Positions 12,972-25,074 of a stretch of DNA of 64,000 nucleotides are shown here, one piece after another. Both the position numbers and the translations under genes were made by a program. Within the stretch, counting starts at the first letter, position 1. The number at the start of each line of letters is the position of its first letter. This DNA comes from Tubulanus polymorphus (taxonomy: Eukaryota > Nemertea > Palaeonemertea > Tubulaniformes > Tubulanidae). The DNA is taken from the NCBI RefSeq assembly GCF_964204645.1, contig NC_134028.1, forward strand, positions 16,109,263 through 16,173,262, read 5' to 3'. The notes below the pieces were generated by a model. It searched no databases and had not been told where the DNA came from. It worked only from the letters and a program-made list of their open reading frames with translations.

Positions 12972-14279
12972 CTAAAAGGAAAGCACACGGATAAAATTGA
13001 ATTTTTACATGTTCAAAACTTTTTGCAATACATAGTTTTCATAGTATTACATACAGTAGACTCTGCCTATAAAACCGGTTCAGTTGGGACTTTCATTTTT
13101 CGACTGAATCACCGACATAGATAGAAGATTGTTACCAAAGTGTAATTTAGTATGTACGTGAAAAGCTGTTCTGGTTTAGGCGCAGAATGAACAGAAATGA
13201 AATCAAAATTTTCAGCAGATTACTAAATAGAGCAATATTAGACTGATAATCATGTGTTGAAAAACAGTAGCAAACAGAAATCCTTTATTTATTCTGTGGA
13301 ATTGAATGGATTTCCGGAAAGACATGAACCAGTTTAGACAAAGTCTACTGCAGTTTTGAAAATATCACAATTTCTAGCATTTAAACTTGAACACCAATCC
13401 TACAAATAACAATACATGTATGCCCAGCTAAATTTCTGTACATGTAAACAATACAATAATACACTTATCTACACTACCCACTCTCCAGCTTTACCCATTA
13501 ACTTGCAATGTACCAGTATAGTGATTAGAAGTCATATATTGATTTGTGTGAAGTCATTCTTACCCATCTTCCAGCAAGCAGAAAGTGACACAGACAGCCC
13601 ACAATGTGTAGCAAAGGGGGAAGAATGATTCATCATACAATAGGCATTGTCTTAACGGGTATAGAAACCATGTGTCAGATTTCTGATATTGAGAAGATTA
13701 TCAGTAGTAATGGTGCAATATACCAATGACACTAATGAGTTTGGCTGATATTTTGGAATCAGTATTGAATGATTCTGATAATGGTGGCGATGATGGCTGG
13801 CCTGACAATTTGGATGACCACAGGGGTCTCTGAATAGGCAGGGTCAGACCCGGTGACCCCCCCTCCCTAAAGTTTGCCAACTTGGTATCATTTGAAAGCT
13901 TGTGAAGAGCTTTCAGAAATGTTTACTATATCAGACTTATCTCTCAACATTTTAGTTTTCCCCTTACAAGGTCCAATATCAGTCACAGGCTGTAAAATAT
14001 TTTTCCGGTCAAGGATTAAAATTTTCTTTACAAGTAGCTTTAGACATAGTCATAGGTACCATCCAAAGTAATATTTTTTTTCCCAAATAGAAAATCTATG
14101 TATACAGACTCGGAAAATATATCAAAGACATGGTACATGGAAACACAATTCTGCAAAAGTTATGCAGCTAATAGGCCTATTAATAAATGGATGACCCAAA
14201 TAGAATGAAATAGCGAAACAGAGAAAATAGGACGATATTAGAAAGTTAACTAAAGCATTGAGGAAAAATGTAAACGTAC

Positions 14280-14373
14280 CCATCTTATCAATAATTTCCA
14301 TCTCTTCAAGGAGTTTGACTGGATCCTTTCCTTTCAAAACAGCCTGACGAACCATCATACGCTGTTTCTTATT
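14280..14373 (-). CDS. WBP11: WBP11 homologue, exon with NKKQRMMVR
   Basis: The 94-nt exon encodes NKKQRMMVRQAVLKGKDPVK, then LLEEMEIIDKM and one base of the next codon. The NKKQRMMVR…VLK.KDP core is characteristic of the WBP11 N-terminus. The acceptor is ATATTTTAG and the donor GTACGTTTAC. The neighbouring exons fit in frame. Confidence 0.93.
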
Positions 14374-15036
14374 CTAAAATATGGAAATTCTATAATTCTT
14401 GAAACTTTATCTCCTTTGTCAGAAGATTCTGCTCACATTTATTGTCAGTGTGCAGGAGCAAATCAGAATTTTAGCTTAACCCTATCCAGTCATATGGGAT
14501 ACGGTATAAAACACATGAGCTTGTGGCAGATACCCGTATCCCATACAGTGCATTTATATCACCCACTTTTAAAAAATATTGTAGCCTACACTTAGAATTG
14601 CCATGTAGATTAATAAATAACCCAGCAAACAAGTATCAAGTTTCAGCCTCTTACCCCAAAATTCTCTCAACAGTATACATCAGCCTACTGACGATATGTC
14701 ATACTACTGTCTTAATCAGCTTCTACAACAGCTTGATTAACTGTAACCCACTTCGATCATTGATACGAACTGTAGTGCTGCCAACCTTATCATTTTTTAA
14801 ATTCAGGACTCTTTTTTCCTTTCAGTGGTTCAAGGTGTAACATCCACTTTCACGTGATCAAATAGAATTAAGAACAAACACAAATAAGAAAACTTTTTTA
14901 GCCCTATCGACCCAATTAATCTCATGGTGAGGGGTGAGTATCTGGGCTGAGGGTAGATACATATGTAAACCAAATATCAAGACAATCCATTGAGGCATTT
15001 TTAAACCATATATGGGTATAAAATAACAAGTATTAC

Positions 15037-15068
15037 CTTTTTCAGTTCTTTTTTCCTAGCTTCTTTAC
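15037..15068 (-). CDS. WBP11: WBP11 homologue, short exon KEARKKELKK
   Basis: This 32-nt exon encodes (R)KEARKKELKK and lies between acceptor CTTAATTTCAG and donor GTAATACTTG. It directly precedes NKKQRMMVR in known WBP11 proteins and does so here. The first coding exon, expected to code for the Gly-Arg-Arg start and the NPTDQA motif, should lie to the right on the minus strand; I could not find it in the window. Confidence 0.85.
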
Positions 15069-15170
15069 CTGAAATTAAGATCAAACAATGGGATTTAGAT
15101 ATTACATATCGCAATGATGAAAAAATTATCAGTATCGACAGTGTCTAATATAATCTATATCATGTTTTAA

Positions 15171-15563
15171 GGCCAAAAAAAAATATTCTGTTTCTGGTCA
15201 GGCCCTTCTGCACAAAATGATGCGGTGATGCGGTTTTTTTAAAATGTTCCTACATTTGACTATCGCGTGTGATGGATTAGTCGACAGGAACAAGTCCGAA
15301 CGGATGTATAGTAGCCGGCCCTTTCAAAATTGACATCGATATCAACATGCTTTTGGTTTTCATTCACAATCAGACAATAGCAATGAATAGATAGATGGAC
15401 TAAACTTTTGCGTTTTACTTCCGTGTTTGATGCCCTCGGCGACTAGTTAGTGCATGATACGCGAATTTCGGAGCCAATTTTTGTTTCCGAAAAAAAAATT
15501 GACGCGGGGGTTCTAGATCGACGCGCGCCCTGACCAGAAACAGAATACATTTTTTGTTTGGCC
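15171..15563. mobile_element. Harbinger-like MITE, TAA target duplication
   Basis: The left end GGCCAAAAAAAAATATTCTG and the right-end complement (…CAGAATACATTTTTTGTTTGGCC) pair over about 35 bp, including CTGTTTCTGGTCAGG. TAA lies on both sides (15168-15170, 15564-15566). It is 393 bp without coding capacity, and its GGCC start is shared with the MITEs at 1,224 and 2,314. Confidence 0.75.
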
Positions 15564-16401
15564 TAAGACAGAGAGGATGGTAATTACTGCAACACGTCAT
15601 AGGAGAGCATGCACTTCAACGTCCTTTTACTGATGCTTTTTTCCGGTGTCAAGTTGCATGTTTTAGATCGATTGGCAGTCTGAGGAAATCACAATATTCT
15701 TTTTAAGCCAGGGCTAAAATTAGTTTAAAAAGATGTGTTCGCCATCTAACAGCAAATTACTGTACTATAGAATTTTCCTGACCGACTTACGTAGGCTACA
15801 CAACGCAGCATCAAAACAGTACATGACACAGTTCTCTCACACTGATTCCAGGGGTGGATTCAGGGACAGACTTTGAGGGGAGGAAAAAGAAATGGAAAGG
15901 GCATATACACTGAAAAAGTCAAATATCCACGCAGCCAAAAGAAACGTGCATGTTCCTTGTGCTTCAGTTGTGAATTTGCAGTTGTTTTGTATCAAAATTG
16001 ATAGGCCTATTTAATTCGAGTTAGCGATTCTGATAGTGTTGTAGCCTCTCATAATGGCTTGGAGGGTTGATGGTGGTTATTGTAATGATAGTTGATTATT
16101 GGGGGGCTCTGCTCTGAAATGAAAACAAATCGTGAAATTAAACCACCGACCGGACACTGGCAGGGGGGGGCAGTTAGAGTGAATACATTTTGTATTCAAA
16201 AGATTGCATGCGACAGACGCACCCATGCGCCCAATGCACACCCATGCGCAAAACGAAAAAGCCATCAGCTATTAGTATATTCAGCTAGTAGTTGATATAC
16301 CGATACATGATACGGGTCTGATTGACTGTATATGTAGGGTTTTCTGTTGTTTCACAGAAAACCCTCTGTAATTCTGTTGATTTTTATTATCATTAGGGTA
16401 A

Positions 16402-16821
16402 CCAGGGATGAGAACCAGGGATTATGAAACAAGCGGGACTTATGATGAAAATTTCGCAAATACTGAAATTGCAGCTAAACTGCAACATAGGCACGAAGCA
16501 CATTGTGATGGTTCCCCAGCATGATTTCCAAAACAGCCTGTATCAATTCCAGATGGCAGCAAGAACTGGTTATTTTTTCAGTAGTTTATATTGGGAATAC
16601 CAGATGGCAGCACATTACAAAAATCTTTGGGCCGAGTGCCGTCAAGCATGCTAAAAACACTCACTTTTGTAAGTTGAAACATAATGCCAGACCCAGCAAA
16701 CCTTCCAACCCCCCCCCTCAATTTCTCAACGGATCTGGACAATTTGGAAAGCTCGTTTTTTAAAATTTCTCATCACAAAAAAGCGGGAAACCGCCAAAAT
16801 GCGGGAAATTCTCATCCCTGG
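16402..16821. mobile_element. Probable MITE with CCAGGGATGAGAA ends
   Basis: The 13-bp ends CCAGGGATGAGAA and TTCTCATCCCTGG are perfect inverted repeats about 420 bp apart, with CGGGA-type words inside both ends (AAGCGGGA / GCGGGAAA). I see no clear target duplication. A separate short hairpin (GGGTTTTCTGT…ACAGAAAACCC, about 16,338-16,365) lies just to its left. The region 16,850-18,080 contains nothing I can call a gene. Confidence 0.5.
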
Positions 16822-18089
16822 GTTAGGCCTACTGTGTGCTTAGGCCTACTGTGCGAAAAACCTCTTTTAATTCTGATCTGTCCTGGAATTGAAGCCTGGA
16901 ATTCTCATCCCTTAGTGTGGCTGATTTTCAGCTGTGGAAACCGGCGTCATAGCATTTTCGGTTCAGGCGATTTCGGCCCTAATTTCGCGTTCTAAGACAT
17001 ATAATCCACGAACTATTCATTGGATATTAACGGGATTAGTTTCCTTAGAAGCAGCAAGCTATTAGCTTTCATATTAGCTTTCATGCCTGGATTAACGAAA
17101 TTGAATGAGACATAACGTAGTCTGAATACCAGTCGTTGCAACGTCTGACGCTAAAGTATCATATAGAGGCTAACTCCCGTTAATTGCAATGCAACAACTG
17201 ATTTTAGTGTCAAATAAAACCTTTGTACTCAAATAAATTAATTAGTTACCTTGTTGACTTTGAGAAAGTGTTATATAACAATATTTTTGATGATTTAAAT
17301 CGCAAACCGGAGAATTTATTGATTTGATTTGAATAGAATTGATTGCCACAATTGGGATTTCCAATACGGACTAAATCAATAAAATGTGAAAATTCAATAT
17401 GTCTCTCTAGCTTTACTCTAAATGTTTCTTTTTTGTTGATAAAACGCATTAATTCTCGTAAATTTTACCACAAGAATTAGAAACAAGAATAATATCTGCA
17501 TTGGCATCAATGTCAGTCAAAGTTCAAGCCCGATGGTAATTTACACTCCCATCATGCAACACGAAAAGCTGCCATATTTGTTATGTTGCTTCACTTCAAC
17601 TGTTTTTTGAGGCGACTAGGCAAAAGTTTTGAGTTACTACGATTGTCAAAAGCTACTTAGGATTACAAATCTATGCACTAACAATAGTTAACTTCCATCT
17701 GATTACAGAACAGTCAGTTTGAGGTAAGTTGATGGTGTTTTTAGGGGTGAAATAGATGCTCAAAGCCTCGTCCCTCAAAGTGAGGAACGAAAATTAACCT
17801 TATATTAGCCCTTTTGCCCTAGACGTTGTTTGTGGAACGACCGCTAGGTACTAGACTAAAGTCTATCTATTTTTGATTGTCCATGATCTTTTTGGGATAT
17901 TTTGCTTAATTTTGGGTGTGCATACCTCTAATAGGTCTTAATCGAATCAGCAGAGTTGTGCAGTCCAGATAAATCATCGTTTTTATATCCATTTTACACT
18001 GTTTAGAATGATTGATGAATATGGGCCTTATTCACAATCCGCCATGACGACGGACAAAACGAGGGTGCCACTGCAAACAAAATATAAAA

Positions 18090-18236
18090 ATGGCACATTG
18101 TAGCGTGCCGCGTTGCACGAATGACGCGGGCAATCCAAGTGAATTCAAAACATCGTTCCATCAATTCCCAACCGAAAAAGAACATAGAAAGCAATGGGTA
18201 GTTGCTATTCGGCGTGTCGAAGGCCAATTTTTCAAG
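18090..18236 (+). CDS. THAP-domain protein, exon 1
   Basis: The exon starts at ATG and encodes a THAP zinc-finger N-terminus: MAHCSVPRCTN, then FHQFPTEKEHRKQWVVAIRR, ending FFK. The C-x4-C pair, the FHxFP motif and the invariant tryptophan are in the expected order. The donor is AAG|GTAATA. THAP domains are C2CH DNA-binding fingers found in host regulators and in P-element-type transposases. The second exon follows at 18,923. Whether this is a host gene or the remnant of a THAP-bearing transposon cannot be told from 100 residues. Confidence 0.75.
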
Positions 18237-18922
18237 GTAATAATATCACGGATCTTATCTATCCCACTGTAGCCTCATGAAAAGGTAACGGTTAGTCCAA
18301 GGTCCTATTAAGTTAACATAAACTAAGCGTGGAGTGTGACGACTTCGGAGCTGTCCCACGCCCGGTTAGGGGATATTGACAATGTCATCTTTATATGTTA
18401 TACAGAGTAATAAAATTTCCAATGGGGTAACAGAACCATGTAGCCGAAAAGAATGAATTGGATCAAAGATATCATCAGAGTTGTTCGAAAATTATCAAAA
18501 ATACACTTGGCAATATATGAAATATATACATATTGTTTATTTTTGGTAAACTGTAACATTTATACATTGAGATAAACATTTGAAAATAAATAATTTCCCA
18601 TACAAGATAGAAATGTGTTAACCTCATTAATATCATTCGTGTTAGTGGAATTTACGATAAAATGTCACCATTACTGAGAGGAAATAACTGTGAGGAAATA
18701 TTGAGGAAAATCTAAAACCAGGATTCGAAATCATGGAATGATGCAAAGTGTAAACTAACCGGGCGAAGTTATGACATTTCAAGGGTGGCTCCGAAAACAT
18801 ACAAATTAGAATCTACATTTGAACATCTGTTTCAAAGGGTGGCTCCAGTTAGACTATTGAATATTTACATGAAATGGTTTAAAGACAAAGGGCCAAGGTA
18901 GTTATGATACATATTTTTTCAG

Positions 18923-19081
18923 GTGACAAATCGCACATATGTTTCTTCTGATCATTTTAAACCAGATGATTTTAAAAGAACATTTACAGGAATTAAAAAG
19001 CTAAAACCTGGAGTTGTTCCAAGTGTATTCTCTTGGAAAACACATCAATCAAGAAAACCACCTGTAGCTAGGAAAAATTAG
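18923..19081 (+). CDS. THAP-domain protein, exon 2 with a substituted zinc ligand
   Basis: Acceptor TTTTTTCAG precedes an in-phase exon beginning VTNRTYVSSDHFKPDDFKRT and containing PGVVPSVFSW before a stop. It supplies the second half of the THAP domain (xxHF…F, then a VPS.F-like motif). The position normally holding the third zinc cysteine (C-x2-H) reads Ser-Ser-Asp-His, so that ligand is missing. The product would be 101 residues. A good donor sequence (GTAAGTACC, 19,124) beyond the stop suggests the ancestral exon was longer and the stop is a later change. Confidence 0.65.
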   Translation: MTNRTYVSSDHFKPDDFKRTFTGIKKLKPGVVPSVFSWKTHQSRKPPVARKN

Positions 19082-19328
19082 CAGCATTTTGAAAAAACAC
19101 CATTTCAGATGAATTTCATGACGAGTAAGTACCTTTAATTACAAGATACAGCCAGTTATTCTACCCAACTTTGAGCAACTGAGCGGTAGATAGAGAAAGT
19201 TGGCGCCACATAGCTAGTTCAAATGACTCGATTTTTATTTTGTTCTATTTTACCATAATCATTCTATGCAATGAATTATAAAAACCTTGCTTTTTAATCT
19301 TTATCTTAGCGTCGCGGAAGAACCGAAT

Positions 19329-19581
19329 TGTCAATTTCAAGACCACGACTATGTTCGTCAACCAACGTAAGGATAAGCTTATTGCGGCTCAAAGTAAGAA
19401 CTCGCAAGCCAAATGTATGGAACCAGGAACGTTGAGCGAAGAGAGCAAAAGAGGAACACGTGCGTTTAGTAAGATGACTATCGAGTGTACTGATTTATTT
19501 ACTAAGACGGAAATACAGATGGTTGATTACAATATAGGTCATTAACAGAGTTCAAGTATAGGATAGATACAATTCCTGACA
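19329..19581 (-). repeat. 3' LTR of BEL/Pao element 1
   Basis: Read on the minus strand the segment begins TGTCAGGAATTG and ends AATTGACA, giving the TG…CA ends and a short terminal inversion (TGTCA/TGACA). It directly follows a purine-rich GGGGCCGGAG tract and contains an AATAAA signal. The length is 253 bp. No matching 5' LTR survives in the window, so the inner and outer ends rest on these signatures alone. A short plus-strand open frame here is antisense to the LTR. Confidence 0.6.
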
Positions 19582-19591
19582 CTCCGGCCCC
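19582..19591 (-). promoter_or_regulatory. Polypurine tract of BEL/Pao element 1
   Basis: GGGGCCGGAG on the minus strand abuts the TGTCAGG start of the LTR. This is where LTR retrotransposons keep the plus-strand primer; the two C bases make it imperfect. Confidence 0.5.
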
Positions 19592-19896
19592 AGGAAATAA
19601 TGGTTACATAAAATCGACACATTACAGAAAAATGATATTTAAACGCAAACTACTAAATATTAATGAACAAACTACATTACCTAGATTGCTTATGATCGTA
19701 GAACATATTGTCATTGCGTTGTGGTTTATAGATTGAATAGAGATTAGAATTATTGTAAGCTAAGAATCAAGGTTACGTAGTTCGAAAGCAAGATAAGCTT
19801 TGGAAACATTAAACTAAACTATGAGTATATATTTCGTTATACAATCACATGTCGTGAGAATTCAATCAGAGTAGATCATTATTTAGTACATATCAA

Positions 19897-21390
19897 TCAT
19901 TTTAAGTTCAATTCAGCAGACCAATCTTTGATGCGACGTTTCGCTTGAACGGTTGCATTTCTCGTTCGGCGCGGGTTGAACGGTATTTCATTCGAATTGT
20001 CCTTATCGGTATTTGTCGCGTTGTCACATCGCGATCCGGTATCGCACGTTTCGGGATCACAATTGATTTTTAACGGATACAACTTCGTTATAGGTCGATT
20101 TGTCATACCGTTCTTTGTTTTGATCATCGCAGATTGTACAAGTCCATCGGAGCCGCGATTTATATCATTAACCAAAGCAAGGTTCCAGTTCGCTCGCTTA
20201 GTTTCGTCGGAGTGAACCATGACAACGTCTCCGATTCTAATTTCATTCTCAGTGTGTCCCTTTTTACAGTTATTCGCATGTGCTTCGCGTAATGCTGGTA
20301 GGTATTCGTCTCTCCAACGCTTTTCACATGTTTTGAAAAGATTATCCAAATACACAGATCTTTTCTGAAAATCGGATCTTTCATGCGGTATGTAATTCGG
20401 ATCGATCAGTTCGTCTTTGCAGACAAACGCGTGCGGGAGTGAAGTTAGTCTTCTACCGTTTATTAGGTGAGATGGTGTCAAGGGTTCCAATTCGTTTACG
20501 TCGGACGACACATATGTTAGCGGGCGGTCATTAACGGCTGCTTCGACTTCCGTAAGCAGGGTGTTCAATTCGTCGGCCGTTACGGATGTTCGTCCTAGCG
20601 TTTTCTTGATCGCATTTTTCGTGACGCCGATTAGTCGTTCGTAGAATCCCCTGAACCATGGGGCGCGTTTGGGAATAAATTGCCATTCAACATATTTCGA
20701 GAGGAAATCTTTTACGGTTTTCTTCTCCTGTAGTTTCGCGATAAAATCGGCGGCGTTTCTGAAGGTTGACCCATTGTCCGATATCATTAATCGCGGTAAT
20801 GATCTCCTGCTTGCGAACCTACGAAAGGCGCGAATGAATGATTCGGTTTTCATGTCTAAAACCGATTCCAAGTGTACTGCCCTGGTAATAGCGCACGTGA
20901 ACAAACAAACGTAGGCTTTATTATCGCGCGCCGTAGCTGACCTATAATAGAGAGCACCGATGAAATCGACACCAGTTACAGCGAACGGTTCCTTATGATC
21001 CACGCGGCTGACTGGTAACGGCGGAGTTAGAGGCGGAGCGTACGGTTTCCCGCCGTTTTTTAAGCAAATCACACATTTTCGGATCACCGAATTTACGGCC
21101 TGACGAATACGCGGTATCCAGTGTGTTTGACGGATGAACGATATCGTAGATGACGCTCCGGAGTGAAGGGTCAACACGTGTGCGTTCTGAATCATCAATC
21201 TAGTATACAGATGCTTGGTGGAAAAAATAGAATCGGGTATTTCGCGCCATATTTGATACTCGCATTTTGTAACCGCCCACTGCATCGAATGACACCGTTG
21301 TCAGTCACGAATAAGTTTAATTGGCGCGCTAAACTAATCTTACGTTTATTGTACGAGGCCATGATTCCCGGAAATTCGTTATCTTGCAGA
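19897..21390 (-). pseudogene. pol: BEL/Pao element 1, integrase region of pol
   Basis: The first 110 residues of the open frame hold a zinc-binding HHCC-type module (LTLHSGASSTISFIRQTHW…CVICLKNGG). The DDE catalytic core follows: GVDFIGALY (first D), ISDNGSTF (second D) and GFYERLIGVTKNAIKKTL (E). After the core comes the long C-terminal domain characteristic of BEL/Pao integrases, with SHLINGRRL and IGDVVMVHSDETKRANWNLA. The preceding RNase H frame connects only through a one-base frameshift in a T run near 21,230. The integrase domain itself is open over 462 residues. The element is otherwise dead (see the RT entry). Confidence 0.9.
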
Positions 21391-23420
21391 TTTCAAATCC
21401 ACGCTTGTTCTGCTAGACGCAAGTCCGGTACCGAAATGTGACGGGTACTTTTATCCCCTTTGAGTCGCGTTATAAATTTCATGACGAGAGCGGTAACGCG
21501 TAATAATCTTGGCAGCGTCGCGAATTCGGCGATTTCGATTATGTTATGTAATCCGCATATGTCTGTGATCGCAGTAGTGCAGACGAGTTGCGGCTCGTTG
21601 TAGGTGAGCTCGTTGACATGCGTAATAGGCTCATCAAACATTTCGCATACTGGCCAATCGCCGATCGGAAGCCAATGTGGACCGTTCCACCACAGATCCG
21701 AATTTTGAAGTTCGGTCACTTTTACTCCACGTGTGAGTAAATCGGCTGGGTTGTCTTTCGTGTAACAATACTTGATATCGTCGAAATCTCTCATTCGAAT
21801 TTCTTTTACCCCGTTTTCAACAAATAGCTTTTTCTGACTTCTAATCCAGTGAATAACAATTTGACTGTCAGACCATAGGATGGTCTTCACAATCTGAGCA
21901 GGTTTCGTCAGCGAATCCACGATAAATTTCGATAGTCGCGTCGCAATGAGAGCTGCCATGAGCTCCATTCGTGGTAACGTGATCTCTTTTAACGGTTTCA
22001 CTCGCGACTTAGCCATAACAATTGATACGTTATTATGCAATGCAATTCAGATAGGCAACAGCACCGTACGCAACAGTGCTTGCATCGGCAAACATATGCA
22101 ATTCGCATTTATCGCATATTCCGATATCGAAATATTTCCGCTTGTAAGATATATCCCTAGCATTTTCGAGTTCCGGATATATATTTCTCCATTCGTTCGC
22201 AAGATTTTCGGGCAAACATTCATCCCAGTTCAATTTTCCGAGCCATAGCTTTTGAATGAACGTTTTCGCGCGTATGTGTACGGGTGAGAGTAACCCGAGC
22301 AGATCGTAGAGTTCAGACGTAGATCTCACTACTTCGCGTTTCGTTAGTAGTGGCTCAGAGTTATCAGATTTCGACTTCTTGTATGTCAACGAATCTTTTA
22401 CAGTATCCCTTACCAAGCCGACAACGTTGACAGATGCTTCCCGGTCGTATCGATTGTCTTGTTGCATGACTGCTCTGAGTTGGGGGTCGTTGGTCGCCCA
22501 CGATCTGAGTAAAAACCCGCCCTTCTCCATCATCCGGTTCACCTCGTTGTAGAATGTGACAGCTTGATCTTCTATTCCAGTTAGAATGTTATCGACATAA
22601 ATGTTCTCCATAATGTTTTCTGCTACCGGACACGATTCATTCTCAAGGTGTGTTTTGATAGCGGCGTTGAGGATGAACGGTGAACTGACTGACCCAAACA
22701 ACACTGACTTAAATTGATACACCTTGAACTGACTTTCTCGGTCCTTTGGGTCAGACAGCCACAGAAATTTGGTGTATTTTCAATCTTTTTCCTCGAGTCA
22801 TACATTCAGAAAGGCTTTTTCGATATCACTGCTGATTGCAATGGTATTGAGTCGGAATCGTAGAAGAATCTGAACGAGATCGTTGATTAACGGTTCTCCG
22901 GCTTCCAGGCAATCATTCAGGCTGGGATTCCCTCTTACATTGAAGCTACAATCATAGACAATTCTTATGGGTGTTGTTTGCGAATCTTCCTTTACTGCGT
23001 GATGAGGGATGTAGTGGCCTGTATTCGGGTCGTCGTCTGGTATCTCTTCGATAAAGTCTCTTGCACACTGCTCTCGAATAATGTTGTCATAATGCTCTAG
23101 TAAATCTGAAGATAGGTTGTGTAACATCGCGCGTGTTCGTCTCTTGCATACACTGTAATTTGACGGAAGTGCTTCCTGATCACCTTTCCACGGTAGAGCC
23201 GCCACGTATCTCCATCCCGACAAAGTTTTTCGGAACGATAATTGAGATACGATGTCGGTTTCGAGTCGTTTTCGTCCTTTATCCCTATTGTCTCGAGGTC
23301 CCAGTAGCGAGATAGGTTTTCCTCTTCGTGAACAGGGCTCGTTAGAAGCTTAAAGCAAGTGGTCATCACCGTCGTTGATGGGAAATCTGTTGGTCCTGAC
23401 AGGAGATAACCCAATTTTGA
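21391..23420 (-). pseudogene. pol: BEL/Pao element 1, reverse transcriptase and RNase H
   Basis: From upstream: the spacer with RYVAALPWKGD and the IIREQ segment; RT with HYIPHHAV, IRIVYDCS, PSLNDCL, LLRFR and SDIEKAF; VLFGSVSSPF; and the catalytic box YVDN, where BEL elements normally have YVDD. RNase H follows, with LPRMELMAALIATRLS and ILWSDSQIVIHWI. The frame is broken by two TGA codons shortly after SDIEKAF (about 22,775-22,800) and by another TGA at 21,393. In each case CGA (Arg) is the residue expected in the family, so C-to-T decay is likely. It is transcribed opposite to the WBP11-distal THAP gene. Confidence 0.9.
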
Positions 23421-24950
23421 GGCAACAGCTGTGGGGCCCTGTCCTCTGACGACCTTAAATTCGACTACGGACCAGTAATGGTAAGCACCTATCAGGAGGT
23501 CAATTTCAAACGAATCGGTCGTAGCGTACGGGCCAACTCAATTTTCTGCAGATAATCATAATTCGTTGCTGCCTTGTATACATAGTTTTTCATCGGTGTT
23601 GAGATCTTGGGTACGATAAGAGCACGTATATCGATGGCTCCCGATGGCGTTTGTAGTTTTAGGTCAGTCACCCCAATTGATTGGATGCCAGATGTGTTGG
23701 CGCCAAATGCCGAAATGCATATAGTTTCCCGGTCGATGAGATTTAGGTCGATCGGAAGTCTTCTAGCGGCATCGTGAGAGATAAAGGAACGCTGCGCTCC
23801 CTTGTTGAAAAGAATGTTTACGATAGTGGATCCGGAGTTTGCCGAAATTGAACCCACAGCTGTTTTCAATATGACTGTTCCAGATGTTGGTGTCAATTTG
23901 GCCTCTACGATGGTGGGATTCTGCTTCACTGACCGGTTCCCATGGCCTTCTCTCTCAGTGCAAAGTAGTGTGTGGTGTCGCCGATTGCATATTCTGCAAG
24001 TCCACCTTGAGTTGCAATTACTAACTTTGTGGGTTCCAAGACAATTAAAACATAGTCTGTTTTTTCGGACAATTTCTTCTCGCTTTTCTGGCGACGTGAC
24101 GACGGTGCATTCAATAGGTGTGTGGTATCCTCTACAAAATTGACATTTTCTGATTGGTCGGTCACCCGGTCGTTCGCGTCGTTCGGGGTGTTGATTCTGA
24201 GTGATGAATGCTGATACAGATGGTAATTCATATACACTGGTAGGCCTATCTGACGATTCCGCTTCTGAGGCTTCTATTTCTTTCTTCAGAGCCTGTCGAA
24301 GCGTAGTGAGCGTCCAGTCTGTGTTGCCATTCCCACGAGTAAGCTGTTTCCTTACTGATCCGGGTATTTTTTCGGGTATAATTGGGACGAGAAGATCACC
24401 ATACCCGTCTTCTGTCTTCCCTAGAGCATTCAAACCGCGAATGTAACTTTCTAAATTATCCGAGAATATTTTCAATTGAGTGATGTTTTCTCCTGGTTTA
24501 GGGAGCTCCCATAAAGCTTTCATGTATGAACTTACGATTTTTTGTGGCTGGCCATATCGTGTCGTGAGCAGCTCTAACGCGTTGAGATAATTTGCATCGG
24601 TTAGAGCTAACCCTTCGATCGTACGCGATGCCTCTCCGGTTACTAATCCTCTGAGGTACTGAAACTTGACGACATTATCGAGATGTTGATCGTTATGGAT
24701 AGCTGAGTTGAAACTGTCCATGAAACTTTACCAAGTGAGTATATCACCGTCAAACTTAGCGAGGGTGAGTTTGGGCAAGTTTAGCGTCTTGGATGTCCGT
24801 TGGGTGGTGGAGATTTCACTTACATTAAATGTTGATGTATCGGCACCTGGAGAGGTTTCAATCCGTTTCCGTTCGAGAAACTTTTTTAATTTTTCATTTT
24901 TGCTGATAATGGTCGCAAGTTTTTCGGACGCTTCTGATTTGTGTATGGTG
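23421..24950 (-). pseudogene. gag: BEL/Pao element 1, gag and protease, 5' truncated
   Basis: The reading frame opens with KLTLAKFDGDILTW, then a TAA where Gln is expected, then the long DUF1759-type gag core (YLRGLVTGEASRTIEGLALT, LTTRYGQP). Zinc-knuckle-like cysteine clusters follow: CQFCRGYHTPIEC, CFNCLGTHKVSNC and CRICNRRHHTLLC. The retropepsin region has FNKGAQRSF where an Asp-Ser/Thr-Gly triad is expected, so the catalytic aspartate appears replaced. A frameshift near 23,480 leads into the spacer. The element stops abruptly near 24,950 against the dispersed repeat (TGTATAAACCAAATATG), so the 5' LTR and primer site are lost. Confidence 0.85.
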
Positions 24951-25074
24951 GAAACATGTATAAACCAAATATGTAGTTACAATCCATCAAAGTGTCTTGA
25001 AAATTCCAAAAATAACTGGATTCTATCTATGGACGAAAAGTTAATACAGTGGACAAAAGTGGGGTCATTAAAGT

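Noticed and set aside
19351-19545. 64-codon plus-strand open frame as a gene or third THAP exon
   Set aside because: It is antisense to the LTR of BEL element 1. A THAP-frame reading through an acceptor near 19,309 gives a tempting DHDY motif, but that part also falls within the LTR.
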